In this document: positions 13,796-17,105 of the stretch, in pieces
Numbering within the stretch: position 1 is the stretch's first letter
Layout: every line of letters starts with the position of its first letter
Source of the DNA: DATBLE01 sp046735055
GTDB taxonomy: Bacteria; Actinomycetota; Thermoleophilia; Gaiellales; Gaiellaceae
DNA: 17,105 bases
Direction: 5' to 3'
Assembly: GCA_046735055.1 (NCBI GenBank)
Contig: JBKPSO010000128.1
Span: forward strand, 1 to 17,105
Program-made: the position numbers and the translations under genes
Notes under the pieces: generated by a model
What the model was told of the DNA's origin: nothing
The model's input: only the letters and a program-made list of their open reading frames with translations
The model's database searches: none

Positions 13796-13800
13796 ACAGT
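13795..13800 (+). promoter_or_regulatory. -10 hexamer TACAGT of the 59-residue gene
   Basis: TACAGT is followed by 7 nt and ATG 13808. The 30-bp palindrome ends on its first T and fills the spacer region. Confidence 0.5.
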
Positions 13801-13807
13801 CTCTGCG

Positions 13808-13987
13808 ATGACCTACCTGGTCTTCCTGTGGCGGCCGAGCGGCTACGAGCTCGTCGAGCGCGAGGGGGCTCCGCCGTCCGTCGGAGACGTCGTCGACGAG
13901 GACGGCGGCCAGATGACGGTCATCAAGGTCGTCGGCTCCCCACTCCCGGGTGACGACCGCCGCTGTGCGTACGTCCAGCCGGTCTAG
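13808..13987 (+). CDS. Small hypothetical protein, 59 residues
   Basis: An ATG-to-TAG frame of 60 codons starts MTYLVFLWRPSGYELVERE, continues with PPSVGDVVDEDG and VIKVVGSPLPGDDRR, and ends CAYVQPV. The composition is that of a folded, mostly beta soluble protein. It has no signal peptide, membrane helix or cysteine pair. I do not recognise a named family. Support comes from three things: the -10 hexamer at leaderless distance, the amino acid pattern, and a stop that shares CTAG with the convergent small gene, as other real gene pairs here do. Confidence 0.65.
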   Translation: MTYLVFLWRPSGYELVEREGAPPSVGDVVDEDGGQMTVIKVVGSPLPGDDRRCAYVQPV

Positions 13988-14091
13988 GAGCGCTTCGGTG
14001 CCGGCGCCGGGGCGCCACGCTTCTCGCGTGCCTTCTTCTTCCGCTGGCGGTCGTTCTTCCAGCGTCTGATCCCTCTGGAGCCGCGGCCCAC
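13984..14091 (-). CDS. Very small basic protein, 35 residues
   Basis: A GTG-to-TAG frame of 36 codons encodes a protein with 15 Arg or Lys residues out of 35. It begins GRGSRGIRRWKNDRQRKKK after the initiator and ends with a short Ala-Pro run and KRS. Strong basic charge suggests nucleic-acid or ribosome binding, which is inference only. TAGACT lies 7 nt before the GTG on the minus strand, and the stop forms a CTAG overlap with the 59-residue gene. A longer frame beginning at ATG 14145 would run through the 28-bp duplication and is less likely. Confidence 0.5.
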   Translation of the reverse strand: MGRGSRGIRRWKNDRQRKKKAREKRGAPAPAPKRS

Positions 14092-14098
14092 GGGCGGC

Positions 14099-14108
14099 AG
14101 TCTACGCT
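14099..14108. promoter_or_regulatory. Two-way -10 element AGTCTACGCT, copy 1
   Basis: On the minus strand TAGACT (14099-14104) stands 7 nt before the GTG at 14091 of the basic protein gene. On the plus strand TACGCT (14103-14108) stands 7 nt before ATC 14116, a ruined start. The two hexamers share the central TA. An ATG at 14120, in frame with the peptidase, could still be used from this copy. Confidence 0.5.
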
Positions 14109-14126
14109 GGTGGCCATCGATGCGGC

Positions 14127-14136
14127 AGTCTACGCT
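14127..14136. promoter_or_regulatory. Two-way -10 element AGTCTACGCT, copy 2
   Basis: Plus-strand TACGCT (14131-14136) stands 7 nt before ATG 14144, the likely start of the metallopeptidase. The minus-strand hexamer TAGACT is intact but has no start codon at the matching distance. Confidence 0.5.
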
Positions 14137-14143
14137 GGTGGCC

Positions 14144-14479
14144 ATGGATGAGTTCGAGCTGCTCGTCGAGGAGGCGATCGACTCGCTCCCAGACGACCTG
14201 CGCGCGTTCATGTCGAACGTCGCGCTCGTGGTCGACGACGAGCCGCCACCGGGACTGCCGCTGCTCGGGCTCTACCAGGGCGTGCCGCTGACGCGGCGCA
14301 CGAGCGCCTACGCGGCCGTGCCGCCCGACAAGATCACGATCTACCGCGGCCCGCTGGAACGCCGCGCCGCGGGAGACCCTGATCGGCTCCGGGCAGAGGT
14401 CCGTCGCGTGGTCGTCCACGAGATCGCGCACCACTTCGGGATCAGCGACGAGCGGCTCGTCGAGCTCGACCGCTACTAG
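14144..14479 (+). CDS. Small zincin-like metallopeptidase family protein (HExxH)
   Basis: The 111-residue protein matches the small 'metallopeptidase family protein' group (PF06262, zincin-like). It starts MDEFELLVEEAIDSLPDDLR, has GLPLLGLYQGVPLTRR and ITIYRGPLERR in the middle, and ends VVVHEIAHHFGISDERLVEL. The His-Glu-x-x-His zinc motif and the following GISD are intact. Substrates of the family are unknown to me. An in-frame ATG at 14120 would add eight residues made from the duplicated promoter. I chose 14144 because family members usually begin right before the (E)xFExLVEEALD helix, and because the -10 spacing fits. The stop shares CTAG with the FAD gene. Confidence 0.87.
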   Translation: MDEFELLVEEAIDSLPDDLRAFMSNVALVVDDEPPPGLPLLGLYQGVPLTRRTSAYAAVPPDKITIYRGPLERRAAGDPDRLRAEVRRVVVHEIAHHFGISDERLVELDRY

Positions 14480-15471
14480 CCGGCAGCGTCCTCGGCGGCC
14501 ACGAGCCCGAGTACGAGCGCCTGCGCAAGCCCGCTCGCGTAGCCGCCGTTCGAGATCCCGCCCGCGTCGACGCCGGCGGCCCAGGTCCCATTCGCCGCGC
14601 GTGCGCGCTCGTCGATCTTCACGCCGCCGTAAGTGTGCGTGACGGCGGCGTGGACTCGCACGCGGAGGCCGCCGCCCGGGAGCGGCTCGATCTCCTGCGC
14701 GAAGGGCAGCTTCCCGGCGACCTCGGGTCGGGTCAGCGCTTCGGCGTCGAGCTCATACCAGGCCCGACCTCTCGGTTGGGCGGCGATCGCCTGCGCGAGG
14801 TCGTTCTCGGACCACGAGGGCTCCCCCGGGAAGAACTCCTGGCCGAGGTCGTTGACCCGGCGAGCGAAGCGGCCGTAGAGCTGCGAGGCGGCGACGAACT
14901 GCTCCTCGGGCACCGGCCCGGGCAGGGCCCGGCCGTAGAACTCGTCGCTCGGCGCCGGCTCGCCGCCGCGCTCGAGCACGAGCTCGATCCCCTCGCCCTC
15001 GGACCAGCGGTTCGAGCGGCGGAGCAGTCCGCGTTCGCGCGCGAGCTGCACCGCATAGCCGCCGGTCGCGACCACGAGCGGCTCGCCGGGCACCAGGCCG
15101 GTGCGAACGCCGAGGCTCACATCCCCGGCGGCCCGGACGAGCGTCTCGGTCAGGCCTCGCGGATTGAAGCGCCGGCCGGTCGTGAACGGCCGGTCCGTGT
15201 CGCGGGCGACCACCGGAGGGCCGAGACGCTCGAGCCAGTCGAGCGCCTCGTCCAGACGCTCCCAGATCAGGCGCTGTAGCTCGGGATCCCCGCCCGGGCA
15301 CTGGCGGCGGAACTCGTCGAAGTCGCGGTAGCGCCAGACGACGCCGCTCGAGAGCAGCATCGAGCCTCCGGGCCGGTCGCCCTTCTCGACCACGCGCACC
15401 TCGGCGCCGAGCTCGCGTGCGCGGGCGGCGGCGACGAGCCCCGCCATCCCTGCTCCCAGAACCGTGATCAG
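14476..15471 (-). CDS. Compact FAD-binding oxidoreductase (fumarate reductase/FAD_binding_2-like)
   Basis: The protein has a Rossmann FAD motif ITVLGAGMAGLVAAARA followed by VVEKGDRPGGS, and the C-terminal FAD stretch THTYGGVKID and AAGVDAGGISNGGYASGLAQAL. These are typical of the fumarate reductase/3-ketosteroid dehydrogenase superfamily (FAD_binding_2). The first ATG (15447) falls inside the GxGxxG loop, so the real start must lie upstream. No ATG, GTG or TTG is nearby in frame, and CTG at 15471 overlaps the previous stop as CTGA. With that start it has 331 residues, well below the 450 or more usual in the group, so the substrate domain is cut down. It pairs with the VOC protein in one unit. 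Substrate is unknown. Confidence 0.78.
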   Translation of the reverse strand: MITVLGAGMAGLVAAARARELGAEVRVVEKGDRPGGSMLLSSGVVWRYRDFDEFRRQCPGGDPELQRLIWERLDEALDWLERLGPPVVARDTDRPFTTGRRFNPRGLTETLVRAAGDVSLGVRTGLVPGEPLVVATGGYAVQLARERGLLRRSNRWSEGEGIELVLERGGEPAPSDEFYGRALPGPVPEEQFVAASQLYGRFARRVNDLGQEFFPGEPSWSENDLAQAIAAQPRGRAWYELDAEALTRPEVAGKLPFAQEIEPLPGGGLRVRVHAAVTHTYGGVKIDERARAANGTWAAGVDAGGISNGGYASGLAQALVLGLVAAEDAAG

Positions 15472-16118
15472 TGCAGCGAGAAGCTTGCCTTGTGCTCGAC
15501 GTACTCGAGCTTGACTCGGTCCGGCCCCCAGACGAAGACCGCGAAGGTGTTCGGGGCGTCGACCACGTCCGCGACCTCGACGCCGAGCTCCTGCGCCGGA
15601 GCCGCCTGGTCGACAAGCACGCCGAGGTGGTTCAGCAGCGGCCGCTCCGCCTCGCGCACATCAGCCTCGACGAGTTCGAGATAGGCGCCGCCGACGGCGA
15701 CGCGCCGCGGGCCGGCCGGCTCGAAGCCGTAGCGCAACCACTCACCGGCGGCCGCCTCGGGATCGGGCGAGAGGAGCGCAACGTGGTCGAGGTCGTAGTC
15801 GATGTCGGTCTCGCCTTCGACAAGAGTGAGCACGAGCCCCTCGCCGACTTCGAAGGTCTCGGGCGTGGCGGCCGGCAGGGCCGCGCGAGCGGACGCGAGA
15901 TCGCGCACGCGCAGGCCGACGCGGGCGAGCCTGCCCGGCTCACGCGGCCCATCTGCCTCGAACAGCGTCAGCTTGCCGCGGCGGGCATCGGCGCCGATCA
16001 GCGTGAAGCGGTCGGTCCGCTCGATCACGTGCATCCCGAGATGCGCGACCGCGAAATCCGCGATCGCGTCGCGCTCTGCGACCCAGAGCGCGACGTGATC
16101 GAGTGAGGTCGGCTTCAC
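15468..16118 (-). CDS. Two-domain VOC family protein (glyoxalase/dioxygenase-like)
   Basis: The 216-residue protein contains two vicinal-oxygen-chelate halves. The first begins LDHVALWVAERDAIADF, with ARVGLRVRDLASARAAL and VLTLVEGE. The second begins DLDHVALLSPDPEAAA, with NHLGVLVD and ends PDRVKLEYVEHK, where His and Glu are possible metal ligands. VOC proteins include glyoxalases, epimerases and extradiol dioxygenases; which applies is unclear. I chose GTG 16118, since the longer ATG or GTG frame adds a non-conserved tail and TACTCT lies 8 nt upstream. Its TGA overlaps the CTG start of the FAD gene, so the two are probably made together. Confidence 0.82.
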   Translation of the reverse strand: MKPTSLDHVALWVAERDAIADFAVAHLGMHVIERTDRFTLIGADARRGKLTLFEADGPREPGRLARVGLRVRDLASARAALPAATPETFEVGEGLVLTLVEGETDIDYDLDHVALLSPDPEAAAGEWLRYGFEPAGPRRVAVGGAYLELVEADVREAERPLLNHLGVLVDQAAPAQELGVEVADVVDAPNTFAVFVWGPDRVKLEYVEHKASFSLH

Positions 16119-16126
16119 TCCCGACC

Positions 16127-16132
16127 AGAGTA
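16127..16132 (-). promoter_or_regulatory. -10 hexamer TACTCT of the VOC gene
   Basis: TACTCT on the minus strand precedes GTG 16118 by 8 nt. GGGAG touches the start too closely to be a normal ribosome site. Confidence 0.4.
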
Positions 16133-16140
16133 CTGGTGCG

Positions 16141-16476
16141 TTACCTGCGCCGGTCGACCGCACGCTGCAACTGCGCCTTGTTCATCTTCGAACGGCCGGG
16201 GATGTTCATCCGCCTGGCCTCGTTGTACAGCTGCTCCTTGGTGCGGCCCGTCCCCCGGCTCGTCCCGGAGCGCATTCCGCCACGGCGGCTCGGGGACATG
16301 TCGGTGCGGGACGTCCGCAACGAAGTGCGCGCCTCTCCGGTCCTCGCGCGCTCCTTGTTGACGCTGCGAGCAGCGATCTCCTTGGCGCGCTTCGTTGACG
16401 AGCCGCGCTTCTTCGCGCTGTCCTTGATGTGCTCGTACTGGCGTTCGCGCTTGTTGCTCCATGCCTTCTGAGGCAT
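16141..16476 (-). CDS. Basic 'plasmid stabilization'-type protein with Rho_N-like C-terminus
   Basis: The 111-residue protein is very basic. It starts MPQKAWSNKRERQYEHIKDS, contains RAKEIAARSVNKERARTGEA and MSPSRRGGMRSGTSRG, and ends with GRTKEQLYNEARRMNI and GRSKMNKAQLQRAV. The last part resembles the Rho_N/SAP-like fold that binds nucleic acid. Such proteins are commonly labelled plasmid stabilization proteins in databases, without experiment as far as I know. ATG 16476 has AGGAGG at good distance and a possible upstream promoter. An in-frame extension to 16533 lacks homology. It is divergent from the unknown gene at 16539. Confidence 0.8.
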   Translation of the reverse strand: MPQKAWSNKRERQYEHIKDSAKKRGSSTKRAKEIAARSVNKERARTGEARTSLRTSRTDMSPSRRGGMRSGTSRGTGRTKEQLYNEARRMNIPGRSKMNKAQLQRAVDRRR

Positions 16477-16503
16477 CGCTCCTCCTCGGTCGGATGACTC
16501 AGA

Positions 16504-16533
16504 CGCGTAGATGCCCGCACGGCTACCTTTCAA
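16504..16533 (-). promoter_or_regulatory. Possible promoter of the basic protein gene
   Basis: Minus-strand TTGAAA (16528-16533), an 18-nt spacer and TACGCG (16504-16509). A leader of about 20 nt with AGGAGG would follow. The -35 overlaps the plus-strand hexamer TACCTT by 2 nt. Confidence 0.35.
16524..16529 (+). promoter_or_regulatory. Possible -10 hexamer TACCTT of the 105-residue gene
   Basis: TACCTT lies 9 nt before ATG 16539 and no ribosome site is visible between them, so the leader would be only a few bases. Confidence 0.35.
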
Positions 16534-16538
16534 CCCCC

Positions 16539-16856
16539 ATGCTGCGCGCTCTCGTGATCGCCGCCCGCCAACCCGAGTTCAGCCGACTCCTGGAGGAGGC
16601 GGGGTTCGAGGTCGAGCTTCGGACGCGGCCGCTCGACGGCAGGACCGTCCGGGCGGACGTCGCCGTCGTCTTCCGCGGTCGTCTGATCGGTCGGGCCCAG
16701 GCGGCGAGGCTCGCGGGGGCTGGGATTCCCGTGGTCGAGGTGCTGACCTCGCCGCCGACGAGCCCCTCGACCCGGACCTGGATCAAGCTCTCGAATCGGA
16801 TCGCAAAACCGGACCTCGTGCAGGTCGTCCACGCACTCGCCGACCTGGGCTGCTAG
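16539..16856 (+). CDS. Hypothetical protein, 105 residues, Rossmann-like pattern
   Basis: The protein alternates strands and helices: MLRALVIAARQ, FSRLLEEAGFEVELRTRP, ADVAVVFRGRLIGRAQAARL, AGIPVVEVLTS and, at the end, LVQVVHALADLGC. This looks like a small alpha/beta domain. I do not recognise the family and see no catalytic motif. The frame is open upstream to 16461, but that part runs through the divergent gene. ATG 16539 fits both the fold start and a -10 hexamer. The stop shares CTAG with the anti-sigma gene. Confidence 0.65.
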   Translation: MLRALVIAARQPEFSRLLEEAGFEVELRTRPLDGRTVRADVAVVFRGRLIGRAQAARLAGAGIPVVEVLTSPPTSPSTRTWIKLSNRIAKPDLVQVVHALADLGC

Positions 16857-17105
16857 ACCGCGGTCGTCTTCGCCAGGATCGGGAGCGTCGGCGTCTGCGC
16901 GCGTGGCGCACGCTCGAGCGTGACCGCGACCGTGGCGCCTTTCGGCACGGGTCGCTCGAGCACGACGACGGTGTGGGCTCCGCCGGGAAAGACCGCCGCA
17001 GGCACGGGCTTCCCCCCGTCGATCACCCAGGCCTCGTAGACCTTGCCGGACGGCGCGGGGTCGAAGCCCGACACGGTGAGCTGGGCGATCCCGTCTGGAT
17101 GGACC
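16853..17105 (-). CDS. Anti-sigma factor, RskA-type C-terminal domain (5' part outside window)
   Basis: The 83 or so visible residues form the extracytoplasmic domain of RskA-like anti-sigma factors: GFDPAPSGKVYEAWVIDGGK, PVPAAVFPGG, VVVLERPVPKGATVAVTLE and a short tail LPILAKTTAV. The frame is open to the right edge of the window, so the zinc-finger or ASD region and the membrane helix must lie beyond 17105. Full-length members bind an extracytoplasmic-function sigma factor inside the cell. The partner sigma gene would be expected just upstream, out of view. Confidence 0.8.
   Translation of the reverse strand, partial: VHPDGIAQLTVSGFDPAPSGKVYEAWVIDGGKPVPAAVFPGGAHTVVVLERPVPKGATVAVTLERAPRAQTPTLPILAKTTAV

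Larger units (their letters stand above)
14094..14149. repeat. 28-bp tandem duplication in a divergent promoter region
   Basis: Copy 1 (14094-14121) and copy 2 (14122-14149) agree at 27 of 28 bases. Each begins GCGGCAGTCTACGCT and ends GAT. The one difference, C at 14118 and G at 14146, decides whether the plus-strand start codon reads ATC or ATG. Confidence 0.92.

Noticed and set aside
16141..16476. 'Plasmid stabilization' gene as a sign of an integrated plasmid
   Set aside because: The label is a database habit. No replication, partition, toxin or integrase gene is near, and base composition does not change.

Overview
The window is a high-GC bacterial chromosome segment, densely coded on both strands. 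It holds about 22 genes and no gap over 300 bases lacks a gene. I see no rRNA, tRNA, CRISPR array, insertion sequence or phage gene. An actinobacterial host is likely: a CysO/CysM/Mec cysteine pathway, an actinobacterial-type LexA operator, an SPL/Rv2578c-type radical SAM protein, an RskA-type anti-sigma tail and many start codons placed as in leaderless transcripts. A Thermoleophilia (Gaiellales/Solirubrobacterales) lineage is my guess from protein flavour; nothing in the window proves it.

Layout. 1-3.8 kb: the 3' end of an HxlR regulator, an M20 dipeptidase, a primary-type sigma-70 factor with a clear TTGACG-N17-TAGCTT promoter, and a membrane-anchored TPR protein. 3.9-6.6 kb: a tight four-gene operon encoding a rhodanese-adenylyltransferase fusion, a CysO-like sulfur carrier, a CysM-type cysteine synthase and a JAMM (Mec-type) peptidase. 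Together these would form a protein-thiocarboxylate cysteine pathway. The carrier ends in Gly-Gly-Val-Gly rather than a bare Gly-Gly. 6.6-7.8 kb: a secreted cupredoxin, the broken 3' end of a second cupredoxin, and a metallo-beta-lactamase-fold protein with poor metal ligands. 7.8-9.9 kb: a Tat-exported sugar-type binding protein translationally coupled to a zinc alcohol dehydrogenase. 9.9-11.2 kb: a CNNM/CorC-type membrane protein with CBS domains.

11.4-14 kb: a radical SAM protein behind a LexA box, then a NarL-type response regulator and a small cytosolic kinase-like partner with a degraded ATP site. Two 30-bp hairpin elements flank this two-gene unit. 13.8-14.5 kb: two very small genes and an HExxH metallopeptidase, arranged around a tandemly duplicated 28-bp unit that looks like a two-way promoter. 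14.5-17.1 kb: a short FAD oxidoreductase coupled to a double-VOC protein, a basic 'plasmid stabilization'-type protein, an unknown small protein and the C-terminal end of an anti-sigma factor.

Two window-wide patterns stand out. About ten genes have a TAnnnT hexamer 6-8 nt before the start codon, implying leaderless mRNAs. Five of the six convergent gene pairs overlap by exactly the palindrome CTAG, so both genes end on a shared pair of TAG stops. The best candidates for something not yet described are the CysO operon with its C-terminally masked carrier, the duplicated two-way leaderless promoter and the covarying 30-bp hairpins. I see no obvious new defence or mobile system.
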